A stretch of 34,347 bases of DNA from the NCBI GenBank assembly GCA_937889595.1, contig CALAOR010000073.1, forward strand, positions 1-34,347, given 5' to 3'. Below, piece by piece: positions 16,405 through 24,190 of the stretch. Each line of letters opens with the position of its first letter. Position 1 is the stretch's first letter. The stretch is from an uncultured bacterium (GTDB lineage: Bacteria; Oederibacteriota; PGYV01; Palsa-1178). Under the pieces are notes generated by a model. The model searched no databases. It saw only the letters and a program-made list of their open reading frames with translations, and was not told the origin of the DNA. The position numbers and the translations under genes were made by a program.

Positions 16405-18129
16405 ATGGCGCTGACAGCAATAACCGCGAATGTTTGTTTTATAGCGGCATATGTTTTTTACATAACGCAGGTATTGTCGCTCAATTCGGGGGTGCTTATG
16501 AAGGAGGCGTATTTGGCGCCAGCCGCGGTTTACGCGATTTTAGCCTTGTTTTCATTTCTGGCGCAAAAAGCGTCAAAAGAAAAATATATAACGGTTTTGG
16601 CGGACATATCTCCGGCATTATTTGCGTTTCTGCTGCTTTTTTTGACGCCGTTATTTGTTAAAGTTAACATGCCTTCGCCGCATAATTTTGTATTTAGAAA
16701 GCTCGGCCTCATACTCGGGATATCCTATACGGCCTTTGTATTTTTAACGGCGGCTTTGACGGTATGGCGCGTAAAAAAAACAATACTGGCGGAGGATATG
16801 AAGGCAAAGAAAGTATTTTATTATATATTGGCGTTTTTTTTCGTATTTAATTTTTCGCTTGCCCTGTGGTTTAATTACGCAAACGAGCCTACAGGCGACG
16901 AGCCTGTCTACATATTGACCGCGATCAGCATACTCAACGACCATGACATAGATTTAAGGAATAATTACACAAACGGGGATTATAAAAGTTTTTATTCCAG
17001 GGATTTGAAGCCACAGGACGATGACCTGAATGTAAACGGCAAAATGTACACGAAACACCCTATTATGTTGTCGGTGCTTATTGCCCCTTTTTATCTGTTG
17101 GCGGGAGTACCGGGGATCTCCACTCTTATGTGTTTTTTCAGCGCCTTGCTCGTGGCGCTTATGTTTTATTTGAATTACAGGGTAAATAAAGATATGGAAT
17201 CATCCATTACCGCTGCTTTGCTCGCAGGTTTTACAATGCCGGTCATCATGTTTATAAACCTGACCAGCACTGATATTTTATGCGCGGTTATACTGGCTGC
17301 CTCATACATAATATACAGGTTTAAACCGGAAAGGGTGCTGTTATTTTCGTTTATTATGGCGTCCGCAATATGGATACACATCAGGATAGTGCCAATTTAT
17401 GCGGTCATAGCTTTGTTGTTTCTGGTAAGGCACAGGGATAAACCGTTTGATATATTGAAATTCGGGCTTGTGCAAGCCCTGTCTTTTGCGGCATTTTTCG
17501 GCATTAATTATTTTTTTTACAGGGATTTTATCCCGTATTCTTCCCAACAGGCCGATGGTATGCAGTTTGGGGCATATTTTTTAAAAGGACTTTTTGTGTA
17601 TTTTTTCGACAGGCAGCTGGGGCTGTTTTCCTACGGCCCATTTTATATAATATGCATACCGGGTATGTATTTTCTGTACAAAAGGTCGGCGAAAATATTT
17701 GTTGAATTAACCATGATTTTTATACCTTACTACGTTATGATCGCCGCATATCCATACTGGGGATGGGGGAGTTCCTCGCCGAGGTATCTTCTGCCATTAA
17801 TATTTATTCTGGTTGTTGCCGCGGCCGAGACAATATCAGCAATGAGAAGTGTAATGTCAAAAAATATATTTTATTTGTTAAGCGCGGCAAGCCTTGTCAT
17901 AAGTTTCGCTGTCGCGGCTGTACCGTGGTTCAGGTGGGATAGGACCGGGCATGAAAATTGGCTGGTTTACCTGCTGTCCCAATTTACAAGTATAAATTTT
18001 TCAATAATATTCCCGTCGCTTATAAATATGAACAGCAGCACAGTGTATGCCCTTGCATTCTGGGTCATTTTTGCGGCAGTAGTCACAATTGTGAACATAT
18101 TTGAAAAAAATAAAATAAGGAACAGGTGA
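16405..18129 (+). CDS. Multi-pass membrane protein, GT39-like
   Basis: A 574-residue integral membrane protein with roughly twelve hydrophobic segments. The loop NEPTGDEPVYILTAISIL contains an Asp-Glu pair in the position expected for GT-C glycosyltransferases, followed by HDIDLRNNYTNGDYKSFYS, a pattern common to uncharacterised GT39-like proteins. A later YPYWGWGSSSPRYLLPL segment is also typical of this group. It may transfer a polyprenyl-linked sugar at the outer face of the inner membrane. AAGGAG lies 6 bases before the ATG. The neighbouring methyltransferase gene starts four bases after its stop. Confidence 0.7.
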   Translation: MALTAITANVCFIAAYVFYITQVLSLNSGVLMKEAYLAPAAVYAILALFSFLAQKASKEKYITVLADISPALFAFLLLFLTPLFVKVNMPSPHNFVFRKLGLILGISYTAFVFLTAALTVWRVKKTILAEDMKAKKVFYYILAFFFVFNFSLALWFNYANEPTGDEPVYILTAISILNDHDIDLRNNYTNGDYKSFYSRDLKPQDDDLNVNGKMYTKHPIMLSVLIAPFYLLAGVPGISTLMCFFSALLVALMFYLNYRVNKDMESSITAALLAGFTMPVIMFINLTSTDILCAVILAASYIIYRFKPERVLLFSFIMASAIWIHIRIVPIYAVIALLFLVRHRDKPFDILKFGLVQALSFAAFFGINYFFYRDFIPYSSQQADGMQFGAYFLKGLFVYFFDRQLGLFSYGPFYIICIPGMYFLYKRSAKIFVELTMIFIPYYVMIAAYPYWGWGSSSPRYLLPLIFILVVAAAETISAMRSVMSKNIFYLLSAASLVISFAVAAVPWFRWDRTGHENWLVYLLSQFTSINFSIIFPSLINMNSSTVYALAFWVIFAAVVTIVNIFEKNKIRNR

Positions 18130-18133
18130 TTTA

Positions 18134-18871
18134 ATGGCCGTTGATTATAACAATCTTACCCATAAATGGAACGACATACACAGGTATGCCCCTGCTTCGC
18201 GGCACAGGCGCAGAATAATAATTAACCTGATAAAAGGTCTTAAATGGGCCTCATGCATAGACGCAGGCTGCGCCCAGCCTTACCTTCTGGAGGAATTGTC
18301 AAAATTGAAAAACTGCAGGCATCTTTACGGGTGCGATATAGCTAAACCAGTAATTGAAAAAAACAGAAAATTATTCGGGAAGGCAAAGTTTGAGGTTGTC
18401 GACCTGGAAAAAAAACGTTATCCCGGAGACAAAGTGTTTGATCTTGTAATATCTTCCGAGGTGATTGAACATATAAAAAATTACGGCAAGGCAATTACCA
18501 ATCTTTGCAAAATGAGCGCTAAATATGTCCTGATTACCGTGCCATCAGGCAAGATTTTTAATATTGACAGAAAGGTCGGCCATTACAGGCATTTTGATAT
18601 TGAAACGCTGGAAAAAGAATTCAATAAAAACGGGTTTATACTGCGATTTAAACGCTACTGGGGATTTCCATTTCACACCCTGTATAAGAATGCAATAAAT
18701 GAGGTTGCGCCTGACGTCGTGTACAGGAATTTTGCAGAAGCGGCTTATGGCCCCGTGAAAAAGATGATTTCAAACCTATTGTATCTGCTGTTTTTTCTGG
18801 ATTATCCGTTCAACGCGGGTGGACAACTTATAATGCTGGCTGAGAAGAAAGAAAAACAGATCAATCTGTAA
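18134..18871 (+). CDS. SAM-dependent methyltransferase (class I)
   Basis: A 245-residue methyltransferase with motif I as CIDAGCAQPYLLEEL, an acidic GCDIAKPVIE following strand 2, and the LVISSEVIEHI strand typical of Methyltransf_11/UbiE-like enzymes. A later HYRHFDIETLEKEF segment resembles methyltransferases of glycan clusters. It follows the GT39-like gene by four bases and is read convergently with the GT2 gene, overlapping its end by 11 bases. The substrate is not known; a polyprenyl- or glycan-linked sugar is an inference from context. Confidence 0.8.
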   Translation: MAVDYNNLTHKWNDIHRYAPASRHRRRIIINLIKGLKWASCIDAGCAQPYLLEELSKLKNCRHLYGCDIAKPVIEKNRKLFGKAKFEVVDLEKKRYPGDKVFDLVISSEVIEHIKNYGKAITNLCKMSAKYVLITVPSGKIFNIDRKVGHYRHFDIETLEKEFNKNGFILRFKRYWGFPFHTLYKNAINEVAPDVVYRNFAEAAYGPVKKMISNLLYLLFFLDYPFNAGGQLIMLAEKKEKQINL

Positions 18872-20024
18872 TTTTTGTCCTTATCCTGAAGACACCGAGC
18901 AAAAAACTTGTAAAAAGAATCTGTACTCCCATGGCCAGCGCCAAAACTGCAGGCAGAAGAACGCGCAGCATTGAAGCCGGCATAAGGTCGCCAAAACCTT
19001 TTTCCGCCCAAATCACAACACCCGCAGCGGACATAGCCAATCCCAGAAAGAACAGCGTGGCTCCCAGGATCAGCCCCTTTTCAAGAGATAAAGAGGAGAG
19101 GCGTTCCATCATACTGTCACCAGCCGGGTAGAGTTTTACTATCCTGGCATAGGCATGTGTTATAACAGAAAAACTGATAGTCTGCACCCCAAGTATAACC
19201 ATCAGCACAGAGAAGAGCATTGTATGAATGTCAAGGGAAACGTGGTTTATTTTTATGGAAGTGAAAGACAGTACCACTGTTCCGGCCAATCCGAGGATCA
19301 TCAGAAATATACCCGGGTAAAGAAAAAGCCAGTTTTGGCTGAACATCAACAGGAATTTTAAATGCCTCCAGCCGTCGCTCCAGCTTCTAAGGTGGGGAGG
19401 CCTGGTCCTGCCCGCGGGAAAGAGCTTAACCGGAACTTCTGTTATCTTTAATTTATTCAGTATGGATTTTACCACCATCTCACTCGCGAATTCCATGCCA
19501 AGGGTGTTTAAATTGATCGAAAGCATTGCCTGTTTTGAAAAACCCCTGAGGCCGCAGTGAAAATCATGTATATTCGTCCTGAAAAAAAGCCTTCCTATTC
19601 CCGACAAAATGGGATTTCCGAAATACCTGTGAAGGGGCGGCATGGCGCCTTTTTCAATTCCGCCTTTGAACCTGTTCCCCATTATGAGTTCATATCCTTC
19701 ACGGAGTTTTTCGACTAAAGGCATCAATGATGTAAAATCATAACTGTCATCCGCGTCGCCCATTATGATGTATTTTCCGCGCGATGCGTTTATGCCGCCT
19801 ATCAGGGCGCTGCCGTAGCCCTTTGTCCCGATATCTATGACCCGGGCCCCTTCTTTAGCGGCAATCTTTCCGGAACCGTCCGAGCTGCCGTTATCGGCTA
19901 TTAATATTTCGCCTTTGATCTTATTTTTTTTTAAGAAGATTTTTGCTTTTTTTATGCACAATCCGATAGTTTCCGCCTCGTTTAAACAAGGCATTAAGAT
20001 CGTTAATTCCAGGGTATTTTTCAT
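18861..20024 (-). CDS. Family 2 glycosyltransferase with C-terminal membrane domain (polyprenyl-phosphate type)
   Basis: A 387-residue protein. The N-terminal GT-A domain has LTILMPCLNEAETIG, the ADNGSSDGS loop and the metal-binding MGDADDSYDF motif. HCGLRGFSKQA, typical of DPM1/GtrB-like enzymes, follows. The last 150 residues form about four membrane segments. Such enzymes load a sugar from a nucleotide donor onto polyprenyl phosphate, making substrates for GT-C enzymes such as those encoded beside it. A GGAGT lies 5 bases before the ATG. It is convergent with the methyltransferase gene. Confidence 0.9.
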   Translation of the reverse strand: MKNTLELTILMPCLNEAETIGLCIKKAKIFLKKNKIKGEILIADNGSSDGSGKIAAKEGARVIDIGTKGYGSALIGGINASRGKYIIMGDADDSYDFTSLMPLVEKLREGYELIMGNRFKGGIEKGAMPPLHRYFGNPILSGIGRLFFRTNIHDFHCGLRGFSKQAMLSINLNTLGMEFASEMVVKSILNKLKITEVPVKLFPAGRTRPPHLRSWSDGWRHLKFLLMFSQNWLFLYPGIFLMILGLAGTVVLSFTSIKINHVSLDIHTMLFSVLMVILGVQTISFSVITHAYARIVKLYPAGDSMMERLSSLSLEKGLILGATLFFLGLAMSAAGVVIWAEKGFGDLMPASMLRVLLPAVLALAMGVQILFTSFLLGVFRIRTKITD

Positions 20025-20152
20025 TTTTACTCCGTATTTTTTTTATGTTTCATCCTGAGTTTAAGGTATTCTTAAGCTGACGGCAAATAATATACCATAA
20101 TTCAAAAAAAAAATCACTTACGTTTGTGCTGCGTAAGCCGGGTTTAAATGCC

Positions 20153-20181
20153 TTGATTTTTTGCGGGTTTATTTGTATAAT
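20153..20181 (+). promoter_or_regulatory. Sigma-70 promoter of the TPR/kelch pair
   Basis: TTGATT (20153-20158) and TATAAT (20176-20181) are 17 bases apart, leading to a start near 20188 and a leader of about 24 bases with AAGGAGG. An inverted repeat CTTACG/CGTAAG lies upstream of the -35 (20117-20137). Confidence 0.7.
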
Positions 20182-20211
20182 CAATTCTAAGATATATAAG
20201 GAGGATAAAAA

Positions 20212-20826
20212 TTGAAAAAAATTTATGTCATTATTCCCGCGGTTTTTTTTCTATTCTGCTGTACTGCCTATGCGGATTATAGCCAGAACATGACAAAAGG
20301 CAGGGACGCGTATATCGCCGGAAATTATGCGGAGTCGTTGAAATATTATAAAGAAGCGTACAATGAAAACCCGGGTGAACAGTTGAGCGATTTTATAGTT
20401 AAACTGGAAAAAAAGGCCGGCGCACAGGCAGAACAACAACAGCCGCCGCTGTTACAAATAGAACGGGATAAACAGGGGTCCGGCATATACCCTGCCTCGG
20501 TTGCGTCGGTGATTACGGACATTGTCCTCGTGGGCGCGTCTGCATACGCGTATTTTGACTATAATAATTCCGTCAACAGTTATAATGATTTATACGCTGC
20601 AATCGACAACACCAACACCGTGAATTACAACAGGCTCCTTGGCGAGGCGGATAAATCAAAGAGTAAGGAAGGCTTGATGGTCGTGTTAGGCAGCCTCGCA
20701 GGCGCGGCTGTGCTGTATACACTTGCGGACGTATTTTTCATTCATGCGGCTTTTCCACTGAAAATTTCGGCGGGCTTAAACCCGCAAACCCGCGGAGTTA
20801 AACTCGCGGTTGCAAAGGAGTTTTGA
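20212..20826 (+). CDS. Secreted TPR-containing protein
   Basis: A 204-residue protein with a signal peptide (IYVIIPAVFFLFCCTAYA), then a single TPR-like pair (GRDAYIAGNYAESLKYYKEAY). A Gln/Pro linker and two hydrophobic segments near residues 95-115 and 150-170 follow. I do not recognise its function; the layout suggests an envelope protein with a small membrane-associated tail. The start is TTG at 20212, seven bases after AAGGAGG. It is closely followed by the kelch lipoprotein gene, so the two are probably cotranscribed. Confidence 0.65.
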   Translation: MKKIYVIIPAVFFLFCCTAYADYSQNMTKGRDAYIAGNYAESLKYYKEAYNENPGEQLSDFIVKLEKKAGAQAEQQQPPLLQIERDKQGSGIYPASVASVITDIVLVGASAYAYFDYNNSVNSYNDLYAAIDNTNTVNYNRLLGEADKSKSKEGLMVVLGSLAGAAVLYTLADVFFIHAAFPLKISAGLNPQTRGVKLAVAKEF

Positions 20827-20827
20827 G

Positions 20828-21889
20828 ATGAGAAAAATAATTTGCGTTTTATTTATTATGTTTGCCTGCATAGTTGTAATGAACGCATGTAGAAAAATAA
20901 AAACACCGACAGTGCCGGCGGGGTTCACGGCGACATACGCAATAACGCCTTATTTGAGCACCACTAACACAGCCACAGCCACATGCACGGGTACGGCGGG
21001 CGGTTCTGTATGGATCCATGTAACACCTACCCCGCCTTTTAATATACGGTCACAATCGGTAGTGCTGGAATATCATAATTTGATGTGGCTTATCGCCGGT
21101 TCTACTACAACCATGTTTAATGACGTATGGGAATCATCCGACGGTGTAACGTGGGTTCAGGCAACCGGAAACGCTGCGTTCGGCACAAGGTACGGGCATT
21201 CAGGCGCTGTATTTACAAATACAACAGCAGGGCCGAACCCGGGCGTGGAGAAAATGTGGGTGATGGGGGGATATAACGGCAGTTATTACAGTGATGTATG
21301 GTATTCAACCGACGGAATAACATGGACACAGGCAACCGCAGCAGCTGCTTCCGGTTACAGGGCAGACAACAGGAGCGTGGTTTATAACGGAGCTATCTGG
21401 GTTATCGCCGGAAGTACAACCGGCGGCGTTAAGTTAAATGATGTATGGAGTTCCACTGACGGGGTGACATGGAGTTCCGCGACTTTAAATGCGGCATTCA
21501 GCAAAAGAACGATGCCTTCATGTGTTGTCTATAACGGCCTGATGTGGTTAATAGGCGGGAGCGGCGTAATAAATCCGCTAAATGACGTATGGTACTCAAG
21601 CGATGGGATTACCTGGTCGCTGGCTAACGGGAACGCCGCGTTTTCACCCAGGTATGGACATACCAGCGTGGTATTTGACGGCAGGATGTGGGTATTGGGC
21701 GGAGCAGATGCCGGAGGTTGCAAAAATGACGTATGGAGTTCAACAGACGGCGTGACCTGGACGCAGACAGTGGTTACCCAGCCGTTTTTAGCAAGGGCAT
21801 TCCATGCAAGCATAGTGCATAATAATGAAATGTGGGTCATTGCCGGAATCAATGGGGTTTATATAAATGACATCTGGCATTCGCAATAG
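20828..21889 (+). CDS. Kelch-repeat lipoprotein
   Basis: A 353-residue predicted lipoprotein with a short signal peptide and lipobox (VVMNAC). It carries six kelch-type repeats, each ending in a NDVWxSxDGxTW motif or variant (the last reads INDIWHS). Six repeats fit a six-bladed beta-propeller closed by strands from both ends. The ATG at 20828 is preferred to an upstream ATG at 20810 inside the previous gene, because AAAGGAG lies 7 bases before it and the signal peptide begins there. Ligand unknown. It is probably anchored in the outer membrane or the periplasmic face. Confidence 0.85.
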   Translation: MRKIICVLFIMFACIVVMNACRKIKTPTVPAGFTATYAITPYLSTTNTATATCTGTAGGSVWIHVTPTPPFNIRSQSVVLEYHNLMWLIAGSTTTMFNDVWESSDGVTWVQATGNAAFGTRYGHSGAVFTNTTAGPNPGVEKMWVMGGYNGSYYSDVWYSTDGITWTQATAAAASGYRADNRSVVYNGAIWVIAGSTTGGVKLNDVWSSTDGVTWSSATLNAAFSKRTMPSCVVYNGLMWLIGGSGVINPLNDVWYSSDGITWSLANGNAAFSPRYGHTSVVFDGRMWVLGGADAGGCKNDVWSSTDGVTWTQTVVTQPFLARAFHASIVHNNEMWVIAGINGVYINDIWHSQ

Positions 21890-22062
21890 ATAAGAAAGTA
21901 AAAACAGGTTAAACTATATAGACAGGAAACCCGCCTGCCGCTTAAACCGTATTAATAAGGTTTTTTACGGCCCGTAGACCCAATGAAATATTTTTTTTTA
22001 AATGAGCGTCCCGCAAAGTCAAGATAAAAATAAAAAAAATTAATTTAATCGTCATTACTTCC

Positions 22063-22113
22063 TTGACATTTTTTTTCTTAGTATTAAGATATTTGTTAGG
22101 TGAAGTTAACAAA
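22063..22113 (+). promoter_or_regulatory. Promoter and operator-like inverted repeat for the DtxR-family gene
   Basis: TTGACA (22063-22068) and TAAGAT (22085-22090) are 16 bases apart. TTTGTTA (22092-22098) and TAACAAA (22107-22113) form perfect 7-bp arms around 8 bases, covering the predicted start site. The spacing suits a dimeric metalloregulator, so self-regulation is plausible. Confidence 0.6.
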
Positions 22114-22126
22114 AAGGCGGTGGGAT

Positions 22127-22537
22127 GTGCCGGGCATAATTCTTTCCTCTTCGATGGAAGATTACATAAAAACAATTTACATACTTGAAAACCAGAACAA
22201 GGTTGCGCGGGTATCGGACATAGGAAGGCATTTGTCCGTAAAGAAAGCGAGCGTCGTGGCGGCCGTCGGTTACCTGCAGAAAAACGAGCTCATAAAACAT
22301 GAGCGTTATGGTTTCATCACACTGACGGAAATTGGGAAGGAAATAGCGTCCAATATAGAAAGAAAAAACAAGATGGTTTACGGATTTTTAGCCGATGTCC
22401 TGAAAATAGACCCTGAAAAAGCAAAAAACGAAGCCTGCCTTATAGAGCATTCCTTAAGCGACGAAACAGCCGGGAAGCTCGCCGCATTCATGAAAAACAA
22501 TAAACCCGCGGCTTTAAAAAAAAAGGCAAAAAAATAA
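22127..22537 (+). CDS. DtxR/MntR-family metal-dependent regulator
   Basis: A 136-residue regulator with a winged helix-turn-helix (SSSMEDYIKTIYILE to FITLTEIGKEIA) and a dimerisation helix region, but no C-terminal SH3-like domain, as in MntR. Metal ligands look mixed. The Asp of MEDY matches MntR, while the NEACLIEHSLSDE segment has Cys-x-x-Glu-His as in DtxR. The His expected at the start of the dimerisation helix (KNKMVYG) is Asn. The GTG at 22127, preceded by AAGG at 9 bases, gives the usual N-terminus; the GTG at 22100 lacks a ribosome site and lies inside the operator. A Lys-rich tail ends it. Metal choice is uncertain. Confidence 0.82.
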   Translation: MPGIILSSSMEDYIKTIYILENQNKVARVSDIGRHLSVKKASVVAAVGYLQKNELIKHERYGFITLTEIGKEIASNIERKNKMVYGFLADVLKIDPEKAKNEACLIEHSLSDETAGKLAAFMKNNKPAALKKKAKK

Positions 22538-22582
22538 AAATGCAGGCATGAAAAACCCGGAAGTTTTAATTAACAGGTAAAT

Positions 22583-22611
22583 TTGCTTTTTTGAGTTTCA
22601 TGTGCTATAAT
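22583..22611 (+). promoter_or_regulatory. Promoter of the structured RNA candidate
   Basis: TTGCTT (22583-22588) and TATAAT (22606-22611) are 17 bases apart, predicting a start near 22618. A second TATAAT (22612-22617) follows directly. Confidence 0.55.
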
Positions 22612-22617
22612 TATAAT

Positions 22618-22835
22618 GTAATGCAAGAGAAAGAGAAACAGCGAAGAAGTTGTACTGGAAAGCGGACCAGAAATGGAAAGCGTACCGGGAACAGATATCG
22701 CATGGTAAGTGTAAGGCAGCAGAAAGCGCAATTGCTTTACGGCGGTTTGGACATAATCTGCGGGAACGGGCCTAAAATAAGCCCAAGAGAATCATTCTCC
22801 CCACCGGATTTGTCCAAACCGCTTACCTTTTTGTG
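22618..22835 (+). ncRNA. Structured RNA candidate of unknown family
   Basis: The region downstream of a good promoter encodes no credible protein but folds strongly. Bases 22742-22753 pair perfectly with 22811-22822 (12 bp). The helix continues with 22755-22758 pairing 22807-22810 and 22761-22763 pairing 22804-22806. On its apical loop stand two hairpins, GGGC/GCCC (22768-22784) and GAGAA/TTCTC (22787-22799). A further hairpin (22711-22717 with 22734-22740) abuts the stem on its 5' side. A short T run follows (22828-22832). About 215 nt is in the range of 6S or SRP RNA, but I see no signature of either, nor of tmRNA, RNase P or a common riboswitch. Confidence 0.5.
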
Positions 22836-22869
22836 GGGAAAAAATAATTACCAATTAGGTACTGCCTTA

Positions 22870-22900
22870 ATTAGTCATTAGTAATTAGTCATTAGTAATT
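22870..22900. repeat. Heptamer tandem repeat (ATTAGTM)
   Basis: Four 7-bp units alternate ATTAGTC and ATTAGTA, followed by ATT. The rest of the gap up to the zinc-ribbon gene is AT-rich with no other feature. Confidence 0.8.
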
Positions 22901-22996
22901 TTTTTTTATGATTTTGGTTGATATATAGGGAGAATAAGAGTATATTTACCTGATGCAATCTTATAAAAATCAAATTTAAAATATCCAGGAGGATTT

Positions 22997-23452
22997 ATGA
23001 GCGAAGCAGAAGCGCCTATGTGCCCCAAGTGCGGGGAAAAGATGGTTTTAAGGGAAGGCTATAAGGGGAAATTTTACGGATGTTCAAAATTCCCGGGATG
23101 CAAGGGAACGGTCGACTATGCCGGAGAGCAGGAAAAATGCGCAGCATGCGGATCAAACATGGTTTTAAAGAACGGAAAGAACGGCAGGTTTTATTCCTGT
23201 TCCAAATACCCTGAATGCAAGCAGACAAAAAATTACAAGGAAACATGCCCGAAGTGCGGGTCTGACATGGCAAAGAAAACCGGGCAAAATGGCGATTTCT
23301 GGGGATGCGTAAAATATCCGGAATGCAAGGGCACAAGGAACATAGGGCCGGTAGGCGCGCCCGGGCAGGCAAATACAACAGGTACAGCCAAGACGGTTAA
23401 CACAGAAGATACAACGGATTACTCGGATAAACCGGACGAAAATCCTTTTTAA
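22997..23452 (+). CDS. Stand-alone topoisomerase-type zinc-ribbon protein
   Basis: A 151-residue protein with three tandem C4 zinc fingers of the zf-C4_Topoisom type, as found at the C-terminus of topoisomerase I. Each has the form CxxCG, GKFYGCSKFPGCKG or a close variant. The fingers are followed by a polar Thr/Asn-rich tail without further motifs. Such fingers bind single-stranded DNA or RNA polymerase in TopA. As an independent protein its role is unknown. AGGAGG precedes the ATG by 5 bases. A clear intrinsic terminator follows, so it is probably monocistronic. Confidence 0.88.
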   Translation: MSEAEAPMCPKCGEKMVLREGYKGKFYGCSKFPGCKGTVDYAGEQEKCAACGSNMVLKNGKNGRFYSCSKYPECKQTKNYKETCPKCGSDMAKKTGQNGDFWGCVKYPECKGTRNIGPVGAPGQANTTGTAKTVNTEDTTDYSDKPDENPF

Positions 23453-23498
23453 TAATACGCGGGTCAAATTCCCCGCAGCTTGCTGCGTTAGAACAAAG

Positions 23499-23526
23499 GC
23501 CGCAACCCTATAGGGTTGCGGCTTTT
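23499..23526 (+). terminator. Intrinsic terminator
   Basis: GCCGCAACCC (23499-23508) and GGGTTGCGGC (23513-23522) form a perfect 10-bp stem with a TATA loop, followed by TTTT. Confidence 0.9.
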
Positions 23527-23561
23527 GTATGTAAGGCAGGGATTACTACCCCTGATTCATA

Positions 23562-23591
23562 TTGACTTCACTTAAACCGTGGGAGTATAAT
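23562..23591 (+). promoter_or_regulatory. Promoter of the cupin regulator and acyl-CoA synthetase
   Basis: TTGACT (23562-23567) and TATAAT (23586-23591) are 18 bases apart, predicting a start near 23598, about 28 bases before the ATG. Confidence 0.7.
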
Positions 23592-23625
23592 CAAACAATA
23601 AACACATATCCAGGGGGAGGCATGT

Positions 23626-24180
23626 ATGGACTCAAACATAAAACAGGTCGCGATCAGGATAAAAACTCTAAGGGAAATATCCGGAGAAACGGCAGAGTCT
23701 CTTGCAAAACTGTTTAAACTTTCCTTTGATGAATACCTGCGGTATGAAAGCGGGGAAACAGACATACCCGTGAGTTTCCTTTATGAGATAGCCGGGCACT
23801 TTAATGTGGAACTGACAGCTCTTTTGACGGGAGGGGAGCCCCACAGAAAATCGGTTAGTTTGGTGCGGGCAGGGACGGGTCCTTCGGTGGAAAGGCGCAG
23901 CGAATACAAGTACAGGGACCTGGCATATAATTTTGCCCATAAAAAAATGGAAGTATTTGAAGTCATTGTCGACCCAAAAGAAAAAACAGGATCAGGGCAT
24001 TTTAACACCCATCCCGGGCAGGAGTACAACTATTGCCTGGAAGGCTCCATGAAAATATTCATAGAAAATAACGAGTATGTTTTAAATCCCGGGGACTCGG
24101 TTTATTTTGATTCCGGTCACAGGCATGCCATGGCCGCTTTAAATAATAAACCCGCAAAATTCCTGGCTGTCATATTATAA
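23626..24180 (+). CDS. Xre-cupin transcriptional regulator
   Basis: A 184-residue protein with an N-terminal Xre helix-turn-helix (residues 5-65, including [19 protein letters not shown]). The C-terminal cupin barrel has the metal-binding [16 protein letters not shown] motif and a second motif in [15 protein letters not shown]. Proteins of this design sense a small ligand and control the adjoining operon. The next gene, an acyl-CoA synthetase, starts 10 bases after its stop with AAGGAGC between them, so it likely regulates use of a fatty or organic acid. Confidence 0.9.
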   Translation: MDSNIKQVAIRIKTLREISGETAESLAKLFKLSFDEYLRYESGETDIPVSFLYEIAGHFNVELTALLTGGEPHRKSVSLVRAGTGPSVERRSEYKYRDLAYNFAHKKMEVFEVIVDPKEKTGSGHFNTHPGQEYNYCLEGSMKIFIENNEYVLNPGDSVYFDSGHRHAMAALNNKPAKFLAVIL

Positions 24181-24190
24181 GGAGCACATC

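Noticed and set aside
22618-22835. Assignment of the structured RNA as tmRNA, RNase P, SRP or 6S RNA
   Set aside because: None of the conserved core sequences of tmRNA, RNase P or SRP is seen, and 6S cannot be recognised from sequence alone; left unassigned.
22591-22881. 96-residue open frame across the structured RNA candidate
   Set aside because: No ribosome binding site, start within the promoter, and the second half is the translation of a long hairpin; no protein-like pattern.
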